Notes under the pieces: generated by a model
Told to the model about the DNA's origin: nothing
What the model saw: only the letters and a program-made list of their open reading frames with translations
Databases searched by the model: none
Made by a program: the position numbers and the translations under genes
Source of the DNA: Thermohalobaculum sp050330995
GTDB lineage: Bacteria > Pseudomonadota > Alphaproteobacteria > Rhodobacterales > Rhodobacteraceae
Direction of reading: 5' to 3'
Length of the DNA stretch: 64,000 nt
Assembly (NCBI GenBank): GCA_050330995.1
Contig: JBHJHI010000066.1
Coordinates: 28,254 to 92,253 of the forward strand
Part shown: in pieces, positions 42,820 through 53,829 of the stretch
Layout: each line of letters starts with the position of its first letter
Numbering within the stretch: position 1 is the first letter of the stretch

Positions 42820-43674
42820 ATGACCGAAGACGCGCTCGCGCGCGACGTCGCGCTGAAGTCGGGGCTTTCCATGCCGGCGGTCGGCCTCGGCACTTGGCGC
42901 ATGGGCGAGGACCCGGACCGCCGGGGCGAGGAGATCGCGGCGATCCGCCGGGCGGTCGAGCGGAGGTTTCGCCATATCGACACCGCCGAGATGTACGCCG
43001 ACGGCGAGGCCGAGCGGATCGTCGGCGAGGCGATCGCGGGGCTCGACCGCGATCGGCTGTTCCTGTGCTCGAAGGTCTATCCCTGGAACGCGACCGAGGC
43101 CGGCATGGCGGCGTCGTGCGCCGCCTCGCTCGACCGCCGCGGCACCGACCGGCTCGATCTCTACCTGCTGCACTGGCCGGGCGGCGTCGATATCGCCGAG
43201 ACGCTGGCCGGGGCGCGCGGGCTTCTGGACACGGGGCTGATCCGCGCCTTCGGCGTCTCGAACGTCGACGCGCGCGGCCTCGCGCGGCTGGTCGAGACCG
43301 GCGACGACGCGGCGGTCGACGCGAACCAGGTGATGTACAACCCGGCGCGGCGGGGCGTGGAGTTCGACCTGCTGCCCGCGATGGCGAAGGCCGGAATCGC
43401 CGGCGTCGCCTATACCCCGATCGAGCCCGCGGCGATGGCGCGCAACCGCCGCTTCGCCGCCCTGGCCGAGGAGGTCGGCCTGACGCCGGCCCAACTCGCG
43501 CTCGCCTGGCATACGACCCATGACCGCGCCGTGCCGATCCCGAAGGCGGCCACGATCGAGCATGTCGACGCGCTGGCCGAGGCGGCGGCGGTGCGGCTCG
43601 ACGAGGCGCGGATGGCCGCGATCGACGAGGCGTTCCCGCCGCCGACGCGCGCGACGCCGCTCGACATCGTGTGA
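42820..43674 (+). CDS. Aldo/keto reductase
   Basis: A 284-residue TIM-barrel NADPH-dependent oxidoreductase. Seen: the N-terminal hairpin and MPAVGLGTWRMG, HIDTAEMYADGEAERIVGEAI (catalytic Asp and Tyr), LCSKVYPWNAT (catalytic Lys), DLYLLHWPG (His), FGVSNVDARGL, and VPIPKAATIEHV (coenzyme phosphate binding). All four catalytic residues D-Y-K-H are present. Substrate unknown. GAGAGGAGG precedes the ATG. Probably in an operon with the upstream FAD oxidase, which would fit handling of aldehydes or hydroxy acids, but that is inference. Confidence 0.93.
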   Translation: MTEDALARDVALKSGLSMPAVGLGTWRMGEDPDRRGEEIAAIRRAVERRFRHIDTAEMYADGEAERIVGEAIAGLDRDRLFLCSKVYPWNATEAGMAASCAASLDRRGTDRLDLYLLHWPGGVDIAETLAGARGLLDTGLIRAFGVSNVDARGLARLVETGDDAAVDANQVMYNPARRGVEFDLLPAMAKAGIAGVAYTPIEPAAMARNRRFAALAEEVGLTPAQLALAWHTTHDRAVPIPKAATIEHVDALAEAAAVRLDEARMAAIDEAFPPPTRATPLDIV

Positions 43675-43740
43675 CGGCTCGGGAGAGCGCGCGCTCGCCG
43701 TTCCGTCGGAAAGGCCGCCCGGTGCGCGCGAGCCTCCGCT

Positions 43741-44709
43741 CTACGGGCGAAGCGGCCGGCCGGAGAGCGTCGGCGAAGCCATGCCGACGGCGTCGGGCTC
43801 GGCCGCCTCGGCGAGGAGCGCGGCCATCGCCTGGCGAAGCGCCGCACCGTCGCGTCCCTCGCCCGGCCGGAGCGGACGCAGCGCCACCACCGGCTCGGCG
43901 CGGGCGACGCCCGGCAGGAACATCTGCGCCACGCCGCGCAGGTACGAGCGCTCGGCCTCGTCGTCCGCGGCGAGCCGGCGCGCGAGGCGGACGGCGCGCG
44001 GCGGGCTCAGCCGCCCCACCGCCGCGGCGACCACCACCAGCCCCGGCACCCGGCGCGCGAGCACCGTGGGGCGCGCTGACCAGCCGGCGAGCGCGGCCCG
44101 CGCGCCGTCGAGGTCGAGACCGGGGTCGGGCTCGATCCGCCCGGCCGGGAACATCAGCACCGCGCCGCCCCGGCGCAGATGACGCACGAGCGCGGCGAGG
44201 GCCGGGGCGGCGGAAGCCTCGCCCTTCGGCATGGTCACGAGGCGGCGCCCGAGCGCGGGCAGCGCGCGCAGGAAGGCGTCGTCGCGCACCAGGATCAGCA
44301 CGTCGCGACGGGCCACGGTGGCGAGCACCCCGAGCGCGTCGCCGAGGCCCGCGTGGTTGGCGACCAGCAGGAGCGGCCCCTCGGCCGGCACCGGCCCGAG
44401 CGCGCGGTGGTGGAGCCGGCGCACGAGCGGCGCGATCAGCCGCGCGGCGGCCCGCCCGAGGCTCGCGCCCCGGTCGAGGTCGCGCTCGAAGCGGCAGGCA
44501 CGGCGCGTCCAGACCGCCGCACGCGGCAGGCAGAGGAGCGCGAAGGCGAGCCGGGCGGCCGGCGGCAGGGCGGTCGGCGCGTCGAACCCCATGCGCGCGA
44601 GACGCGGGAACAGCCCCGCGGCGAGCGCGATCCCGGCCCGCGAGGGCAACGCGAGACCGCGCGGCCACGGCGACCGGGATCGCGGGCCGGGGTCGGCGGG
44701 ATGGTCCAT
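43741..44709 (-). CDS. PlsC-like 1-acyl-glycerol-phosphate acyltransferase domain protein
   Basis: A 322-residue protein with a glycerolipid acyltransferase-like core: LLLVANHAGLGDALGVL (the NHxxxxD catalytic pattern as NHAGLGD, about residues 117-130), RRLVTMPKGEASAAPALAALVRHLRRGGAVLMFPAGRIEPDP (substrate-binding block III: FPAGR) and VVVAAAVGRL. A hydrophobic N-terminal region may associate with the membrane. It probably acylates lysophosphatidate or a related lipid. Start uncertain: ATG 44709 or GTG 44727; neither has a good ribosome site. It is on the same strand as hemF, downstream of it. Confidence 0.8.
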   Translation of the reverse strand: MDHPADPGPRSRSPWPRGLALPSRAGIALAAGLFPRLARMGFDAPTALPPAARLAFALLCLPRAAVWTRRACRFERDLDRGASLGRAAARLIAPLVRRLHHRALGPVPAEGPLLLVANHAGLGDALGVLATVARRDVLILVRDDAFLRALPALGRRLVTMPKGEASAAPALAALVRHLRRGGAVLMFPAGRIEPDPGLDLDGARAALAGWSARPTVLARRVPGLVVVAAAVGRLSPPRAVRLARRLAADDEAERSYLRGVAQMFLPGVARAEPVVALRPLRPGEGRDGAALRQAMAALLAEAAEPDAVGMASPTLSGRPLRP

Positions 44710-44878
44710 GCGCGCGGAGGACGACACAGGCGGAAGAATATGGCGCCCGCTCGCGATGGCGCGCCCGACCGCACGTCACGGGCGGCATCGCGCCGCGCCG
44801 GTCAGCGCGCCGTGCCGGCGGGTGTCGGTCGGGGCGTCGTCTCTGCCGGTGTCGGAGCGTCGTCCGAGGCGCGGTGCG

Positions 44879-45781
44879 TCAGGGCCAGCTCGCGAGCGGC
44901 GGCATCGACATCAGCACCGCCTCGATGTTGTGCCCGGTCTCCAGCCCGAAGCGGGTGCCGCGGTCGTAGACGAGGTTGAACTCGGCGTAGCGCCCGCGGC
45001 GGAACAGCTGGATCGCGCGCTCCTCCTCGGTCCAGGCCTCGGTGCGCCGCGCCTCGGCGATCGGCAGCCAAGCGTCGAGGAAGGCGCGCCCGACGCTCTG
45101 GGTGAAGGCGAAGTCGGCCTCCCAGTCACCGGTGCAGTGGTCGTCGTAGAAGATGCCGCCGACGCCCCGCGCCTCGCCCCGGTGCTTGATGAAGAAGTAC
45201 TCGTCCGCCCAGGCCTTGTAGCGCGGATAGAGGTCGTCGCCGTGCGGCGCGCAGGCTTCCTCCAGCGTCGAATGGAAGAACCGGGTGTCCTCGGCCACCT
45301 CCCACATCGGGTTGAGGTCGGTGCCGCCGCCGAACCACCAGGCGGCGGGCGTCCAGAACATCCGCGTGTTCATGTGGACGGCCGGCACCCGCGGGCTGCG
45401 CAGGTGCGCCACCAGACTGATGCCCGAGGCCCAGAAGCGCGGGTCGGACGCCAGGCCCGGCAGCTCCTTGCGCGCCGAGAGCGAGCGCTGCGCCTGCGCG
45501 CCCAGAGTGCCGTAGACGGCCGAGACGTTGACGCCGACCTTCTCGAACACCCGCCCGCCACGCATGACCGACATCAGGCCGCCGCCCTGGTCGCCCTCGC
45601 CCTCGCCGGCGCGGCGGGTCTCGGTGCGCTCGAAGCGGCCCGGCGCAAGATCGGCGAAGGGGCCGGTGTCCTGGGTGTCCTCCAGCCGCTCGAAGGCCGC
45701 GCAGATGTCGTCGCGAAGCGCCGCGAACCAGTCCGCCGCCCGCGCCTTCCGCGCCTCCATGGTCGCGTCGGTGCCGTCCAT
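44879..45781 (-). CDS. hemF: Oxygen-dependent coproporphyrinogen III oxidase
   Basis: A 300-residue HemF that converts coproporphyrinogen III to protoporphyrinogen IX with O2 in heme synthesis. Seen: GGGLMSVMRGGRVFEKVGVNVSAVYG, VPAVHMNTRMF, WWFGGGTDLNPM, DEYFFIKHRGEARGVGGIFYDD (signature), RAIQLFRRGRYAEFNLVYDRGTRFGLETG and EAVLMSMPP at the C-terminus. All conserved histidines and arginines appear intact. GAGGAAGG lies nine bases upstream of the ATG. Heme made here would serve the cytochromes b and c1 encoded downstream in the window. Monocistronic or followed by the acyltransferase gene. Confidence 0.97.
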   Translation of the reverse strand: MDGTDATMEARKARAADWFAALRDDICAAFERLEDTQDTGPFADLAPGRFERTETRRAGEGEGDQGGGLMSVMRGGRVFEKVGVNVSAVYGTLGAQAQRSLSARKELPGLASDPRFWASGISLVAHLRSPRVPAVHMNTRMFWTPAAWWFGGGTDLNPMWEVAEDTRFFHSTLEEACAPHGDDLYPRYKAWADEYFFIKHRGEARGVGGIFYDDHCTGDWEADFAFTQSVGRAFLDAWLPIAEARRTEAWTEEERAIQLFRRGRYAEFNLVYDRGTRFGLETGHNIEAVLMSMPPLASWP

Positions 45782-45987
45782 CGCCCGCCTTCCTCTTCCG
45801 CGCCGCCCCTGCCTTAGGACGGCGCGGCGCGCCTGTCACCACCGCGCCGCCGAAGCGACTCGCCGCCGCGCGAGGCGGGCGCCGCGCGAGGTCGCGCGAG
45901 GCAGGCGCCGCGCGGACCGCCGGCCCGGATCCGTCCGGATCGAAGGTCCCGGGGAGCGGGACGGCGACCGCGATGCCCGGCCGCGGG

Positions 45988-47268
45988 CTAGGCCGTCCTG
46001 CGACCGAGCCCGACGAGGGCGATGGCGCCCAGGCCGAGCAGCGAGAACCACGCGCTCGCCGGCAACGGCACCACCGCGTCGTTCACTCGGAACAGGTAGG
46101 CCGCCCCCTGGTCCGAGCGCCCCGCGACGTCGTGGAACGGCGCGCCGATCAGCAGGAGATCGCCCGCGATCGAGACGTAGTAGCCGAACTCGTCGTCGGC
46201 CGCGCCGTCGGGCGCGAGGATCTTGGAGAGCATGTCTCCCGTCGTCGCGTCGAACAGGTAGGCCGAGCCGCCGTCGACCCCGTTGTCGTCGTCCCGGAAG
46301 GCGCCGATCAGGGCCAGATCGCCGTCGAGCGTCACCGATCGCCCGAAGCGGTCGCCGGTCTGCGCGTCCGGGGCCGTCAGCTTGAGGCGCTCGGTGCGCG
46401 CGGGCAGGGGATCGGCGATGTCGAAGAGATAGGCGGAGCCGCTCTCGTAGCCGTCGTCGTTGTCCCGGCGCGCGCCGATGAGCGCGGTGTCTCCCTCCAG
46501 CGCGACGTAGCGGGCGAACTCGTCGATTCCCCTGCCGTCGCTCGCGGTGAGCTTCGAGCGCTGCGCGCCGGTCGTCGCGTCGAACAGGTAGGCCGAGCCG
46601 CTGTTCGGCCCGTTGTCGTCGTCGAGCCGCGAGCCGACGAGCACGTTGTCGCCCTCGATCGCCACGAAGGAGGCGAAGGCGTCCTCCCGGCGTCCGTCGT
46701 CGGCCTGCAGCTTCCGGAGCTGCGTCGCCGTGTCGACGTCGAACAGGTAGGCGGAGCCGCGGAACCGGTCGTCGCCGACCGCGCCGACCGCCGCGACGCC
46801 ACCGTCGAGCGCCACGGAATTGCCGAACCTGTCGCCCGGCGCCCCGTCGTCGGCCGTGAGCTTGCCGAACTGCGCCTGCGTGGCGGTGTCGAACAGGTAG
46901 GCCGCCCCGCGTCCCTCGGCGCTCCCGCGCGCGCTGACGAGAGCCGTCGTGCCGTCGAGCCCGACGGTGTAGCCGAAATCGTCGCCCGCCGAGCCGTCGG
47001 TCGCGGTGAGGGTCGCGCGATGCTCGCCGGTGGCGGCGTCGAACAGATAGGCGGCGCCGGTCGAGGCGTTCCTGCCCTGGGCGCCGACGATCGCCGTCGT
47101 TCCCGAGAGCGCGACGGAGATGCCGAACTGGTCGTCCGCCGCGCCGCCCGGCGCCGTCAGCTTGGTCAGGAACTCGACGCTCGCCGCGCCGGCGGGGCCT
47201 GCCCCGGACGCCGAGGCGACGGCGAGCGACGCGCAGAGCAGACGCGCCGCCTTTCGTTTCGAGATCAT
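45988..47268 (-). CDS. Secreted FG-GAP-like repeat protein with VPLPA-CTERM sorting domain
   Basis: A 426-residue exported protein: signal peptide (ISKRKAARLLCASLAVASASGAGPAGAA), then seven repeats of about 47-52 residues, each of the form KLTAxDGxxxDxFGxSVALxGxTALVGAxx...GSAYLFDxxTG. These are beta-propeller FG-GAP/integrin-like repeats; seven copies would close one propeller. It ends in a VPLPASAWFSLLGLGAIALVGL then GRR exosortase sorting tail, the same class as the protein at 9.6 kb. GGGGGGG precedes the ATG. Acidic DDDNG loops suggest calcium binding. Likely surface or extracellular; divergent from the ABC exporter pair. Confidence 0.9.
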   Translation of the reverse strand: MISKRKAARLLCASLAVASASGAGPAGAASVEFLTKLTAPGGAADDQFGISVALSGTTAIVGAQGRNASTGAAYLFDAATGEHRATLTATDGSAGDDFGYTVGLDGTTALVSARGSAEGRGAAYLFDTATQAQFGKLTADDGAPGDRFGNSVALDGGVAAVGAVGDDRFRGSAYLFDVDTATQLRKLQADDGRREDAFASFVAIEGDNVLVGSRLDDDNGPNSGSAYLFDATTGAQRSKLTASDGRGIDEFARYVALEGDTALIGARRDNDDGYESGSAYLFDIADPLPARTERLKLTAPDAQTGDRFGRSVTLDGDLALIGAFRDDDNGVDGGSAYLFDATTGDMLSKILAPDGAADDEFGYYVSIAGDLLLIGAPFHDVAGRSDQGAAYLFRVNDAVVPLPASAWFSLLGLGAIALVGLGRRTA

Positions 47269-47584
47269 GAATGTCCCCCCCGGGATCCACGCGTGAGACC
47301 GCCCCTCGCCCCTTCCCGCGAAACGCGACTGTGCCGCGCTGGGACGGTGGTGGAGCCCTATCGCGCAACATCGGGGCCGGATCGAGGCCGGCGAGCAGGA
47401 ACCGGAAACGGCCTCGATCGTTTGATGCGGTTGAGCTTCCGCAACCACGGATGCCGTTCCGCTTGGCGGTGCCCACGGGCAAGGACGCCGCGCGCTTGAT
47501 CGGGGCGCACCCCCTCCCATCTCGTGACGCACCGTACGGCCCGCCCGCTCGAGGCGCCTCCAGCTCCGGCGAGAGAACCCGCTC
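47269..47584. other. Intergenic region between the FG-GAP gene and the ABC exporter pair
   Basis: About 315 bases between divergent genes. Less GC-rich around 47410-47450 (CGATCGTTTGATGCGGTTGAGC). No convincing promoter pair, terminator or small frame with a ribosome site. Confidence 0.4.
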
Positions 47585-49470
47585 GTGACCGACGACGCCC
47601 GACGCCCGCTGTTCGACCGCCTGCTCCACCCCGTCGAGCGGCTGGTCGACCCCTACGCCGGCGGCACCGCCGGCGAGGCGCTGCCGAACCGGCTGGTGCC
47701 CTTCGTGCTGCACTTCCTGCGCCCGACGCGCTGGGTGATCCTGGGCGGGCTCGCGATCGGCTTCGTGGGCGCGCTGACCGAGGCGGCGCTGGTGGCGTTC
47801 TCGGCGCAGCTGATCGACATGCTGACGAACACCGAGCCGACGCGGCTCTGGGCCGAGCATTCCTCGACGCTGGTCTTCATGATCGTGGTGGCGCTGGTGA
47901 TCGCGCCGCTGACGCGGGTCGCCTACGCGGTGCTGATGGGCCAGGGGTTCTACCCCGTGAACGGCGCGCTGATCCGCTGGCGCACCCACCGCAAGATGCT
48001 TCGCCAGTCGACCGGGTTCTTCGCCGACGACTTCGCGGGGCGCATCGCCAACAAGCAGATCCAGCTCGCCCCCGCGATCGGCGACAGCGTCTACCACGTC
48101 ACCGACGCGATCTGGTTCGTGGCCGTGTTCACCGTCGGCTCGGCGCTGGTGCTGGCCGACGCCGACTGGCGCCTCCTGATCCCGCTCGGCGCCTGGGTCG
48201 GCGCGGTGGCGCTGGTCGCCACCTGGTTCATCCCCCGCGTCGTCGCCGTCGGCAAGGACGTCGCCGAGGCGCGCTCGACGCTGGCCGGACGCGTCGTCGA
48301 CGCCTACGCCAACATCCAGACCGCCAAGCTCTTCGCCCACGCCGAGCGCGAGGAGGCCTACGCGCGCGAGGCGCTCGAGGAGTTCCGCTGGACCTTCGCG
48401 CGCCAGACCCGGCTCTACACCCGGCTCGAATGCGCGATGTCGGCGCTGCACGTCCTGCTCTACGGCGGCGTGGTCGGCTACGCGGTCTACCTCTGGAGCG
48501 CGGGCGCGGTGACGCCCGGCATCGTGGCGGCGGCCTTCGCGATCGCGCTTCGCATGTCCGGCCTCGTCGACTGGATCATGCAGACCGTCTCGATGCTGTT
48601 CCAGAACGTCGGCACCGTGCAGGAGGGGATGGAGACCATCGCCCAGCCCCTGCGCCTGCCCGACGCGCCGGGCGCCGCGCCGCTCCGGCTGACCGAGGGC
48701 GCGATCCGCTTCGAGGACGTGCATCACCACTACGGCCGCGGCTCGGGCGGCGTGCGCGGCATCACGCTCGACGTCGCGGGCGGCGAGCGTGTCGGCCTCG
48801 TCGGCCGCTCCGGCGCGGGCAAGTCGACCCTCGTCAACCTGTGCCTGCGCTTCTTCGATCCGGAGGAAGGGCGCGTGCTGATCGACGGCCAGGACCTGCG
48901 CGATCTGGAGCAGGAGAGCGTGCGCCGGCAGATCGCGATGGTGACGCAGGACACCGCGCTCCTGCACCGCTCGATCCGCGACAACATCCGCTACGGCCGC
49001 CCCGAGGCGACCGACGCCGAGGTCTGGATGGCCGCGCGCAAGGTGGCGGCGAACGAGTTCATCGCCGATCTCGCCGACCGCGACGGCCGCTCCGGGCTCG
49101 ACGCCGAGGTCGGCGAGCGCGGCGTCAAGCTCTCAGGCGGCCAGCGCCAGCGCATCGCCCTCGCGCGCGCCGTCCTGAAGGACGCGCCGATCCTGATCCT
49201 CGACGAGGCCACCTCGGCGCTCGACAGCGAGGTGGAGGCCGCGATCCAGGACAGTCTCGCCGATCTGATGAAGGGCCGCACTGTGATCGCGATCGCGCAC
49301 CGCCTCTCGACCATCGCGCAGATGGACCGCATCGTCGTGCTCGACGAGGGCCGCGTGGTCGAGGAAGGCACCCACGACGACCTGCTGGCCGCGGGCGGGC
49401 TCTACGCCCGGCTCTGGGCGCGCCAGTCGGGCGGCTTCATCGACGCGGGCGCCGAGGCGGAGACGGCCGC

Positions 49471-49474
<4 letters not shown>
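47585..49474 (+). CDS. ABC transporter, fused membrane and ATPase domains (first of pair)
   Basis: A 629-residue half-transporter of the exporter type: six transmembrane helices over about residues 50-340 (for example WVILGGLAIGFVGALTEAALVAF) and a nucleotide-binding domain over 370-610 with Walker A GRSGAGKST, Q-loop VTQDTALLH, signature LSGGQRQR, Walker B with catalytic Glu LILDEATSALDSE and switch IAHRLST. The FADDFAGRIANK coupling-helix region is typical of a lipid/drug-exporter subgroup in alphaproteobacteria. GTG start. Its stop overlaps the next gene's start (GTGA), indicating a heterodimer with that product. Cargo unknown. Confidence 0.92.
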
Positions 49475-51387
<1,913 letters not shown>

Positions 51388-51412
51388 CCGCCGCACCGTC
51401 GTCGCGTCGCTC

Positions 51413-51604
51413 TCAGACCCGGTTCAGGCCGATCGCGCACTGACGGTTGTCGGTGCAGGTCTGATACACCTGCGGGATCGAGTAGTTGGTGGTCGTGTGC
51501 TGGGCGTGCAGCTCTTCGGTCTTGCGCTTGTTCAGGTAGGCATGGATCAGCCCCCCGCCGAGCGTGAAGAGGAAGAGAAAAATGACGATGTGTTCGATGC
51601 CCAT
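51413..51604 (-). CDS. Small single-span membrane protein divergent from petA
   Basis: A 63-residue protein: a hydrophobic helix (IEHIVIFLFLFTLGGGLIHAYL, residues 3-24) followed by a short charged/polar tail with two cysteines (QTCTDNRQCAIG) five residues apart that could form a disulfide. A clear ribosome site, GAGGAGA, lies upstream of the ATG, making it a credible gene despite its size. I do not recognise the family. It sits between the ABC exporter genes (converging) and petABC (diverging), sharing a 336-base upstream region with petA, so a link to the bc1 complex is possible but unproven. Confidence 0.65.
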   Translation of the reverse strand: MGIEHIVIFLFLFTLGGGLIHAYLNKRKTEELHAQHTTTNYSIPQVYQTCTDNRQCAIGLNRV

Positions 51605-51940
51605 GGTCGGTCTCCTCGGTCGTGGCGTTCATCGTGACGGGCACCAAACGGCTCGTGCGGGATCGGGTTCTGCCCCTCGACGGAACGACGTCGCGGCACG
51701 CGGCCCGGATTTCGCTGCACGGGAGCGCCGCCGCCCGTCGGAGGGCGGCCGCCTCCGGGACGGGCGCGTCGATACGCGGCGTCTCTGCGGCAACGTGCGC
51801 CCCACGCGGCTGTAGACCCCGCGCCCGCCCTTCTTTAAGTCGGCTGCAAACGGCCGGGACGTATCGCGCTCGCGCGACCCGGGCTCCGCCGCCCCCCTAC
51901 GGCGTCCCGCACGGCCAGCGATCACCGAGGAGGGAAACAG
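51605..51940. other. Shared upstream region of petABC and the small membrane-protein gene
   Basis: About 335 bases holding divergent promoters. The segment 51829-51852 (CCTTCTTTAAGTCGGCTGCAAACG) is the most A/T-rich and lies about 90-110 bases before petA. A GC-rich dyad, CCGCCGCCCGTCGGAGGGCGG, lies near 51728-51748. No consensus -35/-10 pair could be fixed. Confidence 0.4.
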
Positions 51941-52471
51941 GTGGCAGACACGACCAACGAACACGACGAGGGCACGCGTCGCGACTTCCTCTACGTGGCG
52001 ACCGCGGCGACCGGCGTGGTCGTGACCGGCGCGATGGTGTGGCCCTTGATCGACCAGATGAACCCGTCGGCCGACGTGCGCGCGCTGTCCACGATCCGCG
52101 CCTCGATCGGCGACATCCAGGAAGGCCAGCAGGTCCGGGTGATGTGGCAGGGCAAGCCCGTGTTCATGCGCCATCGCACCCAGGCTGAGATCGACGAGGC
52201 GCGCGCGGTCGACGTGGGCGCGCTGAAGGACCCCGAGCCCGACACCGCCCGCTCGCTCGACGAGGCGGGCAAGTATCTCGTCATGGTGGGCGTCTGCACC
52301 CACCTCGGCTGCATCCCGCTCGGCGAGGCGGGCGACTTCGGCGGCTGGTTCTGCCCCTGCCACGGCTCGCACTACGATACTTCGGGGCGCATCCGTAAGG
52401 GCCCCGCGCCGACCAATCTCGCCGTCCCGCCCATTCAGATGGTCGACGACACGACCATCGAGATCGGTTAA
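51941..52471 (+). CDS. petA: Ubiquinol-cytochrome c reductase iron-sulfur (Rieske) subunit
   Basis: A 176-residue Rieske protein of the cytochrome bc1 complex. Twin-arginine, uncleaved membrane anchor (RRDFLYVATAATGVVVTGAMVWPLI, residues 12-36) and the two [2Fe-2S] boxes CTHLGC (about 122-127) and CPCHGSHYD (about 143-151) with all Cys/His ligands. It takes electrons from ubiquinol at the periplasmic face and passes them to cytochrome c1. GTG start with GAGGAGG eight bases upstream. First gene of the petABC operon, 12 bases before petB. Confidence 0.98.
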   Translation: MADTTNEHDEGTRRDFLYVATAATGVVVTGAMVWPLIDQMNPSADVRALSTIRASIGDIQEGQQVRVMWQGKPVFMRHRTQAEIDEARAVDVGALKDPEPDTARSLDEAGKYLVMVGVCTHLGCIPLGEAGDFGGWFCPCHGSHYDTSGRIRKGPAPTNLAVPPIQMVDDTTIEIG

Positions 52472-52483
52472 GGAGAGCCCCGC

Positions 52484-53806
52484 ATGAGCGGCATTCCGCA
52501 GAAGCACTACGAGCCGGGAACCCAGATCGAGAAGTGGGTCGACACTCGCCTGCCGGTGATCCGCATGGCCGTCGACTTCCTCTACTTCCCGACCCCGAAG
52601 AACCTCAACTGGATGTGGATCTGGGGCGTCGTGCTGTTCGCGTTCCTGATGGTCCAGATCGTCACCGGCATCGTGCTGGTGATGCACTACGTCCCGCACG
52701 TCGACCACGCCTTCGCCTCGGTCGAGCACATCATGCGCGACGTGAACGGCGGCTGGCTGATCCGCTACATCCACATGAACGGCGCCTCGGCGTTCTTCGT
52801 CGCCGTCTACGCGCACATCTTCCGCAACCTGTACTACGGCTCGTACAAGGCGCCGCGGGAGATCACGTGGATCATGGGCATCCTGATCTACCTGCTGATG
52901 ATGGGCACCGCCTTCATGGGCTACGTGCTGCCCTGGGGCCAGATGTCCTACTGGGGCGCGACCGTGATCACCGGGCTGTTCTCGGCGCTGCCGCTGATCG
53001 GCGAGCCGCTGCAGGTCTGGCTGGTCGGCGGCCCGTCGGTCGATCAGGCGACGCTGACGCGGTTCTTCTCGCTGCACTACCTGATGCCGTTCATGATCCT
53101 CGGGCTGTCGCTCGCCAAGGTCTGGGCGTTCCACACCACCGGCAACAACAACCCCGACGGCATCGACATCCGCAAGACCGACCGCGAGACCGCGGCCAAG
53201 GACACCGTGCCGTTCCACCCGTTCTACACGATCAAGGACCTCTACGCCGTGGTCGTGTTCGTGATCGTGTTCGTCGCGATCGTGTTCTTCATGCCGAACT
53301 ACCTCGGCCATCCGGATAACTACATCGAGGCGAACCCGCTGGTCACACCGTCGCACATCGTTCCTGAATGGTACTTCCTGCCGTTCTACGCGATGCTGCG
53401 CGCGATCACCTTCGACATCCTGTTCATCGACGCCAAGCTCGGCGGCGTGATCGCGATGTTCGGCTCGATCGCGATCCTGGCGCTCGCGCCCTGGCTCGAC
53501 ACGAGCCGCGTGCGCTCGGCCAAGTATCGCCCGATGCTGCGCATCGCCTTCTGGCTGCTCGTCGTCGACTTCTTCGTCCTGATGTGGGCGGGTGGCATGC
53601 CGGCCGAGGGCCTGATCCCGACGATCTCGCTCTTGGGCACGATCTACTGGTTCGCCTACTTCCTGGTGATCCTGCCGGTGCTCGGCATCCTGGAGACGCC
53701 GGAGGACGAGCCGAAGACCGTCGAGGAGGCCTTCGCCCGCGAGCACCCGGAAGTGGGTGCGGGCAAGCTGACCCAGACCGCCGGCTCGGCCACGCCGGCA
53801 GAGTAA
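52484..53806 (+). CDS. petB: Cytochrome b of the bc1 complex
   Basis: A 440-residue integral membrane protein with eight expected helices binding two b hemes and the Qo/Qi quinone sites. Seen: VMHYVPHVDHAFASVEHIMRDVNGGWLIRYIHMNGASAFF, GYVLPWGQMSYWGATVIT, FFSLHYLMPF (heme-ligand histidines on helices B and D) and the Qo-site PEWYFLPFYAMLR. The soluble C-terminal tail beyond residue 420 is typical of proteobacteria. AAGGAG precedes the ATG. Lies between the Rieske and cytochrome c1 genes. Confidence 0.98.
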   Translation: MSGIPQKHYEPGTQIEKWVDTRLPVIRMAVDFLYFPTPKNLNWMWIWGVVLFAFLMVQIVTGIVLVMHYVPHVDHAFASVEHIMRDVNGGWLIRYIHMNGASAFFVAVYAHIFRNLYYGSYKAPREITWIMGILIYLLMMGTAFMGYVLPWGQMSYWGATVITGLFSALPLIGEPLQVWLVGGPSVDQATLTRFFSLHYLMPFMILGLSLAKVWAFHTTGNNNPDGIDIRKTDRETAAKDTVPFHPFYTIKDLYAVVVFVIVFVAIVFFMPNYLGHPDNYIEANPLVTPSHIVPEWYFLPFYAMLRAITFDILFIDAKLGGVIAMFGSIAILALAPWLDTSRVRSAKYRPMLRIAFWLLVVDFFVLMWAGGMPAEGLIPTISLLGTIYWFAYFLVILPVLGILETPEDEPKTVEEAFAREHPEVGAGKLTQTAGSATPAE

Positions 53807-53829
53807 CCCGAGACGCGAGAGAGACCGTC

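Noticed and set aside
47524..49470. Long continuous frame upstream of the second ABC transporter
   Set aside because: It overlaps the first transporter in another frame and is Arg/Gly-rich; the true start is the GTG overlapping the upstream stop.
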